64,000 nt of DNA from Myxococcus stipitatus (GTDB lineage: Bacteria > Myxococcota > Myxococcia > Myxococcales > Myxococcaceae): NCBI RefSeq assembly GCF_021412625.1, contig NZ_JAKCFI010000018.1, positions 43,637 through 107,636 on the forward strand, read 5' to 3'. Made by a program: the position numbers and the translations under genes. The notes below the pieces were generated by a model that saw nothing but the letters and a program-made list of their open reading frames with translations, did no database searches and was not told the DNA's origin. Positions 17,465 through 26,971 of the stretch are shown piece by piece (position 1 is the first letter of the stretch; each line of letters begins with the position of its first letter).

Positions 17465-18297
17465 GGGAAGGCCCCCGCCACCGTGGCCATCACCCGTCCG
17501 TTCGAGACCTCCAGGGACGCGGGGGTCGACGGAGCGCCGAGCACGTACAGCCCCGCGGCGACCCCCAACCCCACCACGCCCGCCCCCATCAGCCCCAGGC
17601 CCACGCCCTCGTAGCGCTTGCCGCGCGACAGCGTCCGCCGCACGTCCTCCCGCGACGTCAGGCCCGAGCCGTCGGAGACCTTCGACTTCTGCCCCAGCGC
17701 CAGGCCGTAGGAGACGCCCCCGGCAACCAGCAGCCCTCCCCCGACGAGGGCCGGCAGGAGCGCCCGCGAACGCCGGTCCTCGGACGCCTCCAGCGCGGAA
17801 GCGGACACGTGCGACGCTTCGGTGATGGAACCCGGGGTCCCGAGCGGCTTCTCCACCGGCACCCGGGTGGTGGTCTTCGGGGAAGCGGGTGTGTCGGTCA
17901 CCCGGGCCAGCTCGCGCTTCACGTCCGCGCGCATCTTCTCGAAGAACTCCTCCACCTTCGGGGAGACCTTCACCGGGAGGGAGGCGTCGACCTGGAGGTA
18001 GAGGCCCGTCTTGAAGGACGTATTGGCCTCGACCCACCGTCCCAGCTCCGCCAGGACGATGCCCTCGTAGAGGGCGATGTCCGTGTCATCCTCGACCGAG
18101 CGCGCCGCCCGTCGCGCGCGGTCGAGCTGCTCCAGCGCGCGCTCGTATTCGAGGCTCTTGTAGAGGCGTGCCGCCGCGAGGATGTACTTGCGGGCCTCGC
18201 TCGCGGCCGCGTGGGCCGGCACGGCCACGAGCACGAACGGCAACCACACGCACAACAGCAACACCGCGCCCGAGCGGTGACCGGGAAGCCGCGACAT
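17461..18297 (-). CDS. Exported TPR-type protein with two C-terminal membrane segments
   Basis: A 278-residue protein with a signal peptide (VLLLCVWLPFVLVAVPAHA, about residues 12-30). A helical region about 33-125 has TPR-like periodicity (AARLYKSLEYERALEQLDRA), followed by a Thr/Pro-rich linker. Two hydrophobic segments come near the C-terminus: about 187-205 (LLPALVGGGLLVAGGVSYGL) and about 232-255. The layout, a short TPR plus two helices, is common in myxobacterial envelope proteins of unknown function. It is the first gene of a pair, overlapping the lipoprotein gene by four bases, so the two probably act together in the envelope. Confidence 0.75.
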   Translation of the reverse strand: MSRLPGHRSGAVLLLCVWLPFVLVAVPAHAAASEARKYILAAARLYKSLEYERALEQLDRARRAARSVEDDTDIALYEGIVLAELGRWVEANTSFKTGLYLQVDASLPVKVSPKVEEFFEKMRADVKRELARVTDTPASPKTTTRVPVEKPLGTPGSITEASHVSASALEASEDRRSRALLPALVGGGLLVAGGVSYGLALGQKSKVSDGSGLTSREDVRRTLSRGKRYEGVGLGLMGAGVVGLGVAAGLYVLGAPSTPASLEVSNGRVMATVAGAFP

Positions 18298-18465
18298 GAG
18301 CAGGACCTCGGAACGCCAAGTCAGGAAATGGCCTGCTCAACCTATACGAAAGCAAGCATTCCCTGGCGGGTCCGAATCTCCAGCAATGCGAGGAACAAGC
18401 CAATGGCCCGTGCGCCGCCGCACCTCCACGGAAATCTCACAGCACCGCCGGACAGGGGGCCGCGG

Positions 18466-18849
18466 TCAGCCGACGGTGACCTTGCGCACGCCGCGCGCCT
18501 CGAGGAGCGCGGGCAGCCGTTCCCGCTGGTCACCCTGGAGCACGAGCGTGTCGTCCTCCACCGCGCCGCCGCAGCCCAGGGCGTTCTTCAGCGCCTTGAG
18601 CCACACCTCGCGCTGGGGCGCGGGCAGCTCCAGGTGCTCGACGACGGTGACCTCCTTGCCGCCCCGCCCCTTGCGCTCCATGCGCACGACGGCGCGGGCG
18701 GGGCCCTTGGGTTCGGCGGCCCTGGCCACCGGAGGCGGCGCGACGGGCGCGGCGGGCAGCGCGTCGCGCCGTCCCGCCAGCGCAGCGAACGGGTTGTGGA
18801 AGGGCGCCGCGGGCGCGGCGGGCTCATCCTTCTTGTCGCGCTTGCCCAT
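18466..18849 (-). CDS. SUI1/YciH-type translation initiation factor
   Basis: A 127-residue protein. Residues about 50-127 form an SUI1 domain (RMERKGRGGKEVTVVEHLEL, then LKNALGCGGAVEDDTLVLQG and GVRKVTVG), the fold of eIF1 and bacterial YciH, which influences start-codon selection. The N-terminal 48 residues are Ala/Pro-rich and probably flexible. It is last in a minus-strand unit behind the VKOR-DsbA fusion (19-base gap) and the cupin gene; the association with disulfide chemistry is not explained by function. Confidence 0.88.
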   Translation of the reverse strand: MGKRDKKDEPAAPAAPFHNPFAALAGRRDALPAAPVAPPPVARAAEPKGPARAVVRMERKGRGGKEVTVVEHLELPAPQREVWLKALKNALGCGGAVEDDTLVLQGDQRERLPALLEARGVRKVTVG

Positions 18850-18868
18850 GGGGGAGAGCCCGCCTCGC

Positions 18869-20290
18869 TCAGTGGTTGTGCCCGGCGTGGTCGTCGTGCG
18901 CCACGGCGCTCGGCGGCGGCAGCACGTCGAAGGCGGGGTCGCTCGGGTTGCCGTCCGCCATCACCAGCGCGTAGAGGAACGGCGCCGACGGAATCGCCTG
19001 GCGGCCGTTGACGACGACCAGCGGCGTGCCGGTGAAGTTGTAGCGGAGCGCGTAGGAGGAGTCCTCCTGGAGCTTCGCCGCCGTGGCCGGGCTGGCCATG
19101 CACGCCTCCAGCTGCGCGCGCGGCACGGAGCCGGAGGAGGCGATCTCCATCACCCGCTCCGTGTCGAGGATGGCCTGCTGGGCGAAGAGCTTCTCGCGCA
19201 GCGACCAGAAGTCCGACGCGCCCTCCAGGCAGATCTGCGCGCGGGCCGCCACGCACCGCACGGTGGGGGCATCCGGTCCGCGCCGCTGCATCGCCGGGTT
19301 GCACGCGCCATCGAGCGGGAACTGGCGCGCCTCCAGCGACATCTTCCCCTCCGGCACGCGCGTCTTGAGCACCGCCAGCTCCTCCACCAGCGCCTTGCAG
19401 TGGGGGCACTTGCTGTCGGTCCACTCGACGATCTTCACCGGCGCGTCCGGCGGACCATAGCGGTGGCGCGCGGGCGCCGCGGCGGGCCTGGGCGTGTCGC
19501 GGCGGTACATGGCCAGCGCGTTGGAGACCAGCTGCTGCTGCGCCGCCGGCAGGCCGCGCAGGTACGCCTCCAGGGTCAGGGGGGTGCTGCTCTGCGCCGG
19601 CGTCGAGGCGTCCGCCGCCCCGACCTGCGTCGAGGCCTGCGTCGCGACGGGGGGCAGATAGGCGCCGGCCTTCGCCTCCGGCTTCGACAGGGAGCGGCCG
19701 GGCAGCAGCACGGCGACGAACACGGCCAGGGCGGTGACGCCCGCCCATGTCAGCGCGGGGCCCCACTCACCGGACGCCGGCACGCGCGGGCCCTGCAGGC
19801 CCCGGTACGCCACCACCGCCATGACGGCGACGAGCGCGTAGGTGCCCAGGCAGGTGGGGCAGACGGCGCCAGAGCGGAGGCTGGCGGAGGCGAAGACGAG
19901 CACCGACAGCACGCCCGCGAACACGGACAGCCGCAGCGCGTGGGCCACCGGCGTCAGCGGCTTCCCGGAGCGGGCGCGCGCCAGGTACAGCGCCGACAGC
20001 GCCACCACGGAGATGCCCCACACCAGCCCCAGGCCCGCCACCGGCAGGCCGAACAGCTCGTGCACGCGGGTGGCGAACGCGGAGTTCCACACCGTCTCGC
20101 AGTTGACCGTCTCGGAGATGCCGCACACCGTCTCGCCGCCCGAGCGCAGCACGAGCAGCTCCTTCCACTGGAAGGCGGACAGGGCGCTCTCGACGAGGCC
20201 GAGCACCAGCAGGGCCACCACCGCGACGGGCGTGGACAGAGGGGCCGCCGGGGCCGTGGCGGGGGCGCTCTTGGAGGACTTCGAACTCAT
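18869..20290 (-). CDS. VKOR-DsbA/thioredoxin fusion for disulfide formation
   Basis: A 473-residue membrane protein joining a vitamin K epoxide reductase domain to a DsbA-like thioredoxin domain. The VKOR part (about residues 20-195) has several membrane segments, the loop cysteines Cys56 and Cys64 (CGISETVNC) and the active CPTC at 144-147. After a linker, the periplasmic thioredoxin domain has CPHC at 295-298 and a cis-Pro region (FTGTPLVVVNG). A His-rich tail (DDHAGHNH) ends it. Such fusions oxidise exported proteins and pass electrons to quinones, replacing DsbA/DsbB. Its start overlaps the stop of the upstream cupin gene by four bases (20287-20290). Confidence 0.92.
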   Translation of the reverse strand: MSSKSSKSAPATAPAAPLSTPVAVVALLVLGLVESALSAFQWKELLVLRSGGETVCGISETVNCETVWNSAFATRVHELFGLPVAGLGLVWGISVVALSALYLARARSGKPLTPVAHALRLSVFAGVLSVLVFASASLRSGAVCPTCLGTYALVAVMAVVAYRGLQGPRVPASGEWGPALTWAGVTALAVFVAVLLPGRSLSKPEAKAGAYLPPVATQASTQVGAADASTPAQSSTPLTLEAYLRGLPAAQQQLVSNALAMYRRDTPRPAAAPARHRYGPPDAPVKIVEWTDSKCPHCKALVEELAVLKTRVPEGKMSLEARQFPLDGACNPAMQRRGPDAPTVRCVAARAQICLEGASDFWSLREKLFAQQAILDTERVMEIASSGSVPRAQLEACMASPATAAKLQEDSSYALRYNFTGTPLVVVNGRQAIPSAPFLYALVMADGNPSDPAFDVLPPPSAVAHDDHAGHNH

Positions 20291-20613
20291 GCATGCTCCG
20301 GGGGCGGGGTCATCAGGACGAGCAGTCGGGCGGAGTCGGGGCCTTCGTTGGCGACGCCATGCTCGGCACCCGAAGGAGCGAAGACCGCGGCACCCGGGCC
20401 GTGGACCTCCTCCTCGGCGCCGACGCGGAAGCGGCAGCGCCCCTCCAGCACCACATACACCTTGTCGGACGTGGCGTGGCGATGGGGTTTCTGGGCCTGG
20501 CCGGGCGCCAGGCAGTAGACGTCCAGGAAGAAGCGCTCGGACTGAAAGACGTTGTGCTTGCGCAGCTTCTCCGGGGAGAAGTCCTGGAAGGACGACAGGT
20601 GCTTCACATCCAT
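20287..20613 (-). CDS. Small cupin-domain protein
   Basis: A 108-residue single-domain cupin. The metal-binding motifs are visible: PHRHATSDKVYVVLEG (G(X)5HXH(X)3,4E(X)6G-like, with the Glu replaced by Lys) and the second motif GAEHGVANEG. Function unknown; such proteins may bind a metal or be simple isomerases or sensors. It starts the operon cupin, VKOR-DsbA, SUI1, with an ATGA overlap to the second gene, and is divergent from ygfZ with only 38 bases between starts, so the two promoters must overlap. Confidence 0.8.
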   Translation of the reverse strand: MDVKHLSSFQDFSPEKLRKHNVFQSERFFLDVYCLAPGQAQKPHRHATSDKVYVVLEGRCRFRVGAEEEVHGPGAAVFAPSGAEHGVANEGPDSARLLVLMTPPPEHA

Positions 20614-20651
20614 CGTGGCAATCGCTCCTTCGCCTCTATATAGCGACGGAC

Positions 20652-21722
20652 ATGGAACCGCTGTCCCTGCATTTTGTTCACGAGGAAGCGGCGGCGCGCT
20701 TCATGGCCGTGGGCGGCCGCGAGGCCGTGGCCGCCTATGGCGCGGGCGAGGACGAATACCGGGCGGCCCGGGAGACCGTGGCGCTCCATGACGCCTCCTA
20801 CCGTGAGTCCCTGCGCGTCACCGGCGAGGACCGGGCCTCCTTCCTACACGGAATGGTGACCCAGGAGGTGAAGAACCTCCCGGAGGGTCAGGCCGCGTAC
20901 GCCGCCCTGGTGACGGTGAAGGGGGCCATGGTCGCGGATGCCCGCATCCTCAAGCGCGAGGCGGACCTGCTGCTGGACCTGGAGCCCGGCACCGGCGCCA
21001 AGGTGCGGGAGTTCCTGGAGAAATACCTCATCTCCGAGGACGCCGAGCTGCACGAGGCGACCGGGGAGCTGGGCCTGTTGCGGCTGCTCGGGCCCCGGAC
21101 GGCGCAGGTGCTGTCCGCCGCCCTGGGCGCCCCCTTCGAGCCCCTGCCCCACCACGCCGCCCGTCAGGCGACCCTCGCGGGCCAGCCCGTGTGGCTGGTG
21201 GGCAGCACGGCCGTGGAGCCGCACGGCGTGGACGTCTGGGCGCCGCGCGCCGGCCTCGAGGCCGTCTGGAAGGCCCTGACGGCGGCGGGCGCCGGGGCGG
21301 GGCTCCGGCCGCTGGGCTTCGAGGCGCTGGAGCTGTTGCGCGTGGAGGCGGGGGTGCCCCGCTACGGCCAGGACATGGTGGACACCACCATCCCCCTGGA
21401 GGCGAACCTCGCCGGCGCCATCTCCTACAACAAGGGGTGCTACATCGGGCAGGAGGTCATCGCCCGGGCCACCTTCCGCGGCCACATGAACCGCAAGCTG
21501 ACGGGGCTGCTGCTGGGCGACGTCGACGCGGCCCCCGGCACCGAGCTGCGGCGGGGCGAGAAGAAGGTCGGCTGGCTCACCAGCGTGGTGCGCTCGCCCA
21601 CGCAAGGCCAGCGGGTGGCGCTGGGCTACGTGCACCGGGACTCGCTCGAGCCCGGCACGGAGCTGACGCTCGCGGGCGGCCCCGCCACGGTGAAGGTGGC
21701 CCCCCTGCCCTTCAAGGGCTGA
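20652..21722 (+). CDS. ygfZ: Folate-binding YgfZ-type protein (Fe-S repair factor)
   Basis: A 356-residue GcvT-fold protein with the diagnostic YgfZ motif KGCYIGQE (Lys261-Cys263 region) that separates this family from aminomethyltransferase GcvT. YgfZ uses a folate to support assembly or repair of certain Fe-S enzymes such as MiaB. The N-terminal folate-binding GcvT-like region (SLRVTGEDRASFLHGMVTQEV) and the C-terminal beta-barrel (about 270-356) are both present, at usual length. The ATG at 20652 is close to the divergent cupin start. Confidence 0.88.
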   Translation: MEPLSLHFVHEEAAARFMAVGGREAVAAYGAGEDEYRAARETVALHDASYRESLRVTGEDRASFLHGMVTQEVKNLPEGQAAYAALVTVKGAMVADARILKREADLLLDLEPGTGAKVREFLEKYLISEDAELHEATGELGLLRLLGPRTAQVLSAALGAPFEPLPHHAARQATLAGQPVWLVGSTAVEPHGVDVWAPRAGLEAVWKALTAAGAGAGLRPLGFEALELLRVEAGVPRYGQDMVDTTIPLEANLAGAISYNKGCYIGQEVIARATFRGHMNRKLTGLLLGDVDAAPGTELRRGEKKVGWLTSVVRSPTQGQRVALGYVHRDSLEPGTELTLAGGPATVKVAPLPFKG

Positions 21723-21858
21723 GCGCGACGCGGGTGTCAGGTGAGCAAGGCTTTCCTGACATCCTTGTCGCTCGCCCGCTGGCTCCTCGGGGAGCAGGCG
21801 AGCAGTTTCAAGGTGTTGAGAATGGAACGGGCCTTGCTCCTGGGCGAGGCCCGCCTTC

Positions 21859-23349
21859 ATGAGACCCTCCTTCCTATTGGGGTTGTCCTTCCTCTGCGGC
21901 GCCACGGTGATGGCGTCGGAGATGGCCGCGTCGCGCCTGGTGGCGCCCTACTTCGGGAGCAGCACGCCGGTATGGGCGGCGCTCATCTCGTTGGTGCTCG
22001 GGGGGCTGGCGCTGGGGGCGCACCTGGGCGGCCGGATGGCGGACCGGGCGGGGCGGCTGGAGCCCCTGCGGGTGGCGCTGTGCGTCGCGGCGGTGATGCT
22101 CGCGGGGCTGCCCTTCCTCGCGCGGGCGCTCCTGCCCGGGGCCACGGCGGCGGTGATGACGGGGCGCGTGTTCGAGGCGATGGCGCGCGTGGGGCTGGTG
22201 ACGCTGGCGGCGCTGCCGCCCTTGTTGGTGCTGGGCGCGGTGGGGCCGTTCCTGTTGCGCGTGGGGCTGGGGGGCGTGGAGGGCGCGGGCGCGCACGCGG
22301 GGCGGCTGTCGGCGGCGTCCACGCTGGGCAGCATCCTGGGGACGCTGCTGGCCGCCTTCGTCGTGTTGCCGTGGCTGGGCACCGCGCGGGCCATGGCGTG
22401 CTTCGCGGGGGTGTTGGGGCTGACGGCGGCGTGGACGCTGTCGTGGGGGTGGCGGCTCCTGGCGGTGGGCGTGCCGGCGGCGGCGGTGGCGCTGGGGGCG
22501 CACGCGCTGCCGCGTGACGCGCGCGCGCTGGAGGTGGCGGAGTCGCCGCTGGCCTACATCCAGGTGCTGGAGGCGCCCGGAGGCACGCGCCGGCTCGTCT
22601 TCGACGAGGGCTTCGCGGTGCAGAGCGTGTGGCTGCCGGGCCAGCCGGTGCGCGAGGAGGTGTTCGCGCACTACCTGCTGACGCCGGCCATGGGCGCGCG
22701 GGAGCCCCGGCGTCCGCGCGTGCTGCTGTTGGGGCTGGGCGCGGGCACCAGCGCGCGCGGGTTGATGGAGACGTACCCGGGCGCGGAGGTGGTGGGCGTG
22801 GAGCTGGACGCGGAGGTGGTGCGGCTGGCGCGGGCGCACTTCGGGTTGTCGGCCCAGGTGGAGGTGCACGTGGGGGACGCGCGGATGTTCCTCGCGGGGG
22901 ACACGCGGGCCTACGACGCCATCATCGTCGACGCCTTCCGCTTCCCCTACGTGCCCTTCCACCTGATGACGCGCGAGTTCGCCCAGGCGGTGGCGGCGCG
23001 CCTCGTCCCGGGCGGCGTGGCGTGCTTCAACGTGGGGCGCTTCCGGGAGGAGCGGGCGGTGGTGGACGCGGTGGGGCGCACGCTGGCGTCGGTGTTCCCC
23101 CACGTGCTCGCCGCCGAGGCGCGCAACCGCAGCAACACCCTGTTGTTCGCGGGCGAGGCGGGCATGTCCGAGCGGCTGGCGCGGAGGAGCCCGGCCCTGC
23201 CGGACACGCTGCGGCCCCTGGCGGAGCGCGTGGTGGGGGAGCTGCGCGCGGTGGCGCCGGGCGAGCCGCTCACGGACGACCACGCGCCGGTGGAGCTGCT
23301 CACCGACGCCATCCTCCTGCGCGCGTTGGCGCGGGGCGAGGGGCTGTGA
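21859..23349 (+). CDS. Membrane-fused spermidine-synthase-like methyltransferase-fold protein
   Basis: A 496-residue fusion. The first ~210 residues are hydrophobic with about six to seven membrane segments (start FLLGLSFLCGATVMASEMAA). Residues about 215-440 form a SpeE-like Rossmann domain: LLLGLGAGTSARGL, VVGVELDAEVVRLAR, VHVGDARMFL and the catalytic-type DAIIVDAF. Such fused proteins are widespread in bacteria and mostly uncharacterised; aminopropyl transfer is not proven. It is first in an operon with a small membrane protein and a secreted protein. Its stop (TGATG) is linked to the next reading frame, and its last codons are repeated 80 bases later. Confidence 0.85.
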   Translation: MRPSFLLGLSFLCGATVMASEMAASRLVAPYFGSSTPVWAALISLVLGGLALGAHLGGRMADRAGRLEPLRVALCVAAVMLAGLPFLARALLPGATAAVMTGRVFEAMARVGLVTLAALPPLLVLGAVGPFLLRVGLGGVEGAGAHAGRLSAASTLGSILGTLLAAFVVLPWLGTARAMACFAGVLGLTAAWTLSWGWRLLAVGVPAAAVALGAHALPRDARALEVAESPLAYIQVLEAPGGTRRLVFDEGFAVQSVWLPGQPVREEVFAHYLLTPAMGAREPRRPRVLLLGLGAGTSARGLMETYPGAEVVGVELDAEVVRLARAHFGLSAQVEVHVGDARMFLAGDTRAYDAIIVDAFRFPYVPFHLMTREFAQAVAARLVPGGVACFNVGRFREERAVVDAVGRTLASVFPHVLAAEARNRSNTLLFAGEAGMSERLARRSPALPDTLRPLAERVVGELRAVAPGEPLTDDHAPVELLTDAILLRALARGEGL

Positions 23350-23436
23350 TGCGGGCGCTCGGTTCGGAGGTCATCACGCCGATGACAGGCGGACGCTCGC
23401 GCGCGCTCGCACGGGGCGAGGGGCTGTGATGCGGGC
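23332..23436 (+). repeat. 25-bp direct repeat, 80 bases apart, carrying stop-start junctions
   Basis: Positions 23332-23356 and 23412-23436 are identical over 25 bases (less perfect homology extends to the left). Each copy encodes the terminal residues ARGEGL, the stop TGA and an overlapping ATG. The second copy restores the coupling between the upstream gene and the next membrane-protein gene, consistent with a small tandem duplication or insertion at the gene junction. Confidence 0.8.
23349..23429 (+). CDS. 26-residue mini-ORF created by the junction duplication
   Basis: The ATG at 23349 overlaps the stop of the spermidine-synthase-like gene (TGATG) and runs 26 codons to a TGA at 23427-23429, which itself overlaps the ATG of the next gene. 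The peptide starts MRALGSEVITPM and ends in the same seven residues (LARGEGL) as the upstream protein. It may simply relay translating ribosomes from one gene to the next; there is no evidence that the peptide has a function. Confidence 0.35.
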   Translation: MRALGSEVITPMTGGRSRALARGEGL

Positions 23437-23875
23437 CACGCCGCGCATGCCGGAGTTCCTGGCGCCGCTGCCGCTGTGCGCCGTGGCGCTGATGGCGGTG
23501 AACGACCGCTGGCTCAAGCCCACGTTCCACAACGCGCTCACCGGGAAGCTGTCGGACGTGGCCATCTGCTTCTTCCTGCCGCTCTACGTGTCCGCGCTGC
23601 TGGCGCTGGTGACGCGCTGGTCGCCGCGCTGGCGCGTGGGCGTGGGGGCGGTGTTCACCGCGGCGCTGTTCACGGTGCTCAAGGTGTCCCCCACGGGGGC
23701 GGCGCTGTTCTGTCAGTTGCTTCGTCCCGTGGGAGCGCTGCTCGGCTTCGAGAGCTTCCGAGCGGTGGTGGACCCCACGGACCTCATCGCGCTGCCCCTG
23801 GTCGGAGCGGCGGTGCATTACGGGCTCGCGTCCCAGCGGACACGCGCCATTCCCCCCAACGGAGTCGAGACATGA
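23429..23875 (+). CDS. Small integral membrane protein
   Basis: A 148-residue hydrophobic protein of unknown family with about four predicted membrane segments (for example FLAPLPLCAVALMAVN, ICFFLPLYVSALLALV, VGVGAVFTAALFTVLK). The motif FHNALTGKLSDVAICFFLPL between the first two segments looks conserved-type but is not recognised. The ATG at 23429 overlaps the preceding stop; a GTG at 23426 is one codon earlier. Its own stop overlaps the start of the next gene (ATGA, 23872-23875), making a tightly coupled operon. Confidence 0.7.
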   Translation: MRATPRMPEFLAPLPLCAVALMAVNDRWLKPTFHNALTGKLSDVAICFFLPLYVSALLALVTRWSPRWRVGVGAVFTAALFTVLKVSPTGAALFCQLLRPVGALLGFESFRAVVDPTDLIALPLVGAAVHYGLASQRTRAIPPNGVET

Positions 23876-24360
23876 AGCGCCTCACGCGGAGCCTCGTCAC
23901 CCTCGCCGTGCTGTCGTCCACCGCCGTGCTGCTCGTCGCCGACTCGGCGCGAGACTGCGACCACGCCTCGCAGAACGTCAGCTTCCGGGTGTCGATGAAC
24001 ACCTGTGGCGAGCTCGATGGAATCGTCGTGCGCTCCGGCAAGGACTCCTGCGACGTGGAGGTGGATGGCGCGGAGAGCGCCGGCGTGCCTCAGTACGGCG
24101 AGTCGAACACCGATGACGTGAACGTGTTGGAGGGCAACTGGAACCTGCACGGTTCCAATCGCACCCTCTACCTGGTGGCGGATGGTGGTACCGCGCCAGC
24201 GGACGCGGGGGGCGCGACGCCGGTCAGCGTGAACCGCCACTGCGAGGCGACGAAGGAGCCGAACGGCGACCTGATGTTGCGCTGCACCGACTTCCGCTCG
24301 GACCTGTCCGGGGAGGTGGTGTCCACGTGCCAGGTGCAGCTCACGGATCCGCTCCAGTAG
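23872..24360 (+). CDS. Secreted cysteine-containing protein of unknown function
   Basis: A 162-residue protein with a signal peptide (LVTLAVLSSTAVLLVADSA, about residues 8-26). The mature part has six cysteines (DCDH, NTCGEL, DSCDVEV, RHCEA, LRCTDF, STCQVQ), enough for three disulfides, and would be exported to the periplasm or outside. The C-terminal half resembles a beta-sandwich, but no family is recognised. It is the last gene of the operon starting with the spermidine-synthase-like fusion and overlaps the small membrane protein gene by four bases. Confidence 0.7.
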   Translation: MKRLTRSLVTLAVLSSTAVLLVADSARDCDHASQNVSFRVSMNTCGELDGIVVRSGKDSCDVEVDGAESAGVPQYGESNTDDVNVLEGNWNLHGSNRTLYLVADGGTAPADAGGATPVSVNRHCEATKEPNGDLMLRCTDFRSDLSGEVVSTCQVQLTDPLQ

Positions 24361-24383
24361 CCCCGACCGGGCAGTGCCTCCCG

Positions 24384-24482
24384 GGCGGAGCGTCGCGTCC
24401 GGGGCCAGCTTCGGACGAGGCCTTCGCCGCGCGAATCGACGATTCATGAGGCGGAGCGTCGCGTCCGGGGGCACCTCCGGAC
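24384..24482 (+). repeat. Two direct repeats with embedded hairpins in the 301-base gap
   Basis: The 21-mer at 24384-24404 recurs exactly at 24450-24470, and similarity continues imperfectly for another 12 bases (to 24416 and 24482). Each copy contains a hairpin: GTCCG/CGGAC in the first, GTCCGG/CCGGAC in the second. Spacing is 66 bases. This lies in the gap 24361-24661 after the secreted-protein gene, where no gene is seen; it may be a degenerate intergenic repeat family or a termination/RNA-processing region. Confidence 0.6.
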
Positions 24483-24661
24483 AGCGGCCCGCGAGGAGTC
24501 CTCCTGGGCGCGGGAGCACGCCCGGCTGCCCCAGGGTCACCGCCCCTTCGTCGGCGCGCGGAGCACGTTCGATTCCCGACGCCGCAGGTCACTTCATGAG
24601 CGGCGGGGAACGCCCTTCGACATTATTGGAACCAGGTCCACTTCCAGCGACAGGGAGCCAC

Positions 24662-25582
24662 ATGCGCGTCTTCGTCACGGGTGCCTCCGGGCACATCGGT
24701 TCCGTGGTCGTCCGAGAGTTGCTCTCGGCGGGTCACCAGGTGGTGGGTCTCGCCCGCTCCGACGCTTCTGCCGCAACGCTGAAGACCGCCGGCGCCGAAG
24801 TGCGGCGAGGCAGCCTCGATGACCTCGACGCCCTACGGGAGGCCGCCGCGACCGCGGAGGGCGTCATCCACCTCGCGTTCAAGCATGACATCGCCTTCAC
24901 CGGCGACTACGCGGGGGCGGTGGCGGCGGACCTTCGCGCCATCGAAGCGATGGGGGCCGCGCTCGAGGGCTCCGGCAAACCGTTCGTGGGCACCTCGGGA
25001 ACGCTCTCGCTGGCGAAAGCCGTGTCCGGTCGCGCCGCCACCGAGGACGATGTGCTTCCGAGCGGCCCGCGCATCGACGCGGAGAACGCGGTGGTCGCGC
25101 TCGGGAAGCGCGGCGTCCGGTCGTCGGTCATCCGACTCTCGCCGACGGTCCACAGCGCGCTCGACCGTCAAGGCTTCGTCCCGTCGCTCATCGCGATGGC
25201 GCGGAAGAATGGTTTCGCCGCCTACGTCGGGGCCGGCGCCAACCGCTGGCCAGCGGTGCACACGCTCGACGCGGCGCGCCTCTATCGTCTGGCTCTGGAG
25301 AAGGCACCGGCCGGCTCGCGTCTGCACGGGGTCGCCGAGACCGGTGTCCCCTTCCACGACATCGCCGAGGCCATCGGCCGTGGCCTCGGTCTCCCCGCGA
25401 GGAGCGTCTCCGCCGAGGATGCGAGCAGGTACCTCGGGTTCCTCTCTGCGTTCGCCCAGCTCGACGACCCTACGTCCAGCGAGCGCACGCGCGAAATCCT
25501 CGGCTGGCGGCCGACGCATCCAGGGCTGCTCGCGGACCTCGCGGAGCGCCACTACTTCGAGGCCGCCGCTCAGGCGCCCTGA
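24662..25582 (+). CDS. Extended/atypical SDR, NAD-dependent epimerase-dehydratase family
   Basis: A 306-residue NAD(P)-binding protein with the N-terminal loop VTGASGHIGSVVVREL (G-x-x-G-x-x-G) at residues 5-20 and the middle strand VIHLAFKHD. The usual YxxxK pair of classical SDRs is not visible: the expected region reads RIDAENAVVALGKRG. This places it in the atypical group with nucleoside-sugar-epimerase-like or NAD(P)H-sensing members; the substrate is unknown. The C-terminal part (FHDIAEAIGRGLGLPARSVS) is the usual substrate-cap region. The codon choice and G/C-rich third positions match the neighbours. Confidence 0.8.
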   Translation: MRVFVTGASGHIGSVVVRELLSAGHQVVGLARSDASAATLKTAGAEVRRGSLDDLDALREAAATAEGVIHLAFKHDIAFTGDYAGAVAADLRAIEAMGAALEGSGKPFVGTSGTLSLAKAVSGRAATEDDVLPSGPRIDAENAVVALGKRGVRSSVIRLSPTVHSALDRQGFVPSLIAMARKNGFAAYVGAGANRWPAVHTLDAARLYRLALEKAPAGSRLHGVAETGVPFHDIAEAIGRGLGLPARSVSAEDASRYLGFLSAFAQLDDPTSSERTREILGWRPTHPGLLADLAERHYFEAAAQAP

Positions 25583-25702
25583 GGAAGGCACCGAGCGAGA
25601 AGCCCGGCCCCATCCGCCAGTCATCGTCATGAGACGTGGCGAAGGGGCTCTGCGACCGTGAGGGTCCGCGAGGGTCCGGGCGCGGCACACGCCGGAGGCG
25701 GC

Positions 25703-26899
<1,197 letters not shown>

Positions 26900-26971
26900 C
26901 GCGCGGGGAGCCTACCTCGGAAGAGGGAGGCGAGCGCTTGGACCTTGCCATGCGGGGGGAGCCCTGGATTC

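Noticed and set aside
23349..23429. The 26-residue relay peptide as a functional small protein
   Set aside because: Its sequence is explained by duplication of the gene end; no signal, membrane segment or conservation can be seen.
24560..24595. TTCGATTCC string resembling a tRNA T-loop
   Set aside because: The flanking bases do not pair into a T-stem or acceptor stem and no D- or anticodon arms are found upstream.
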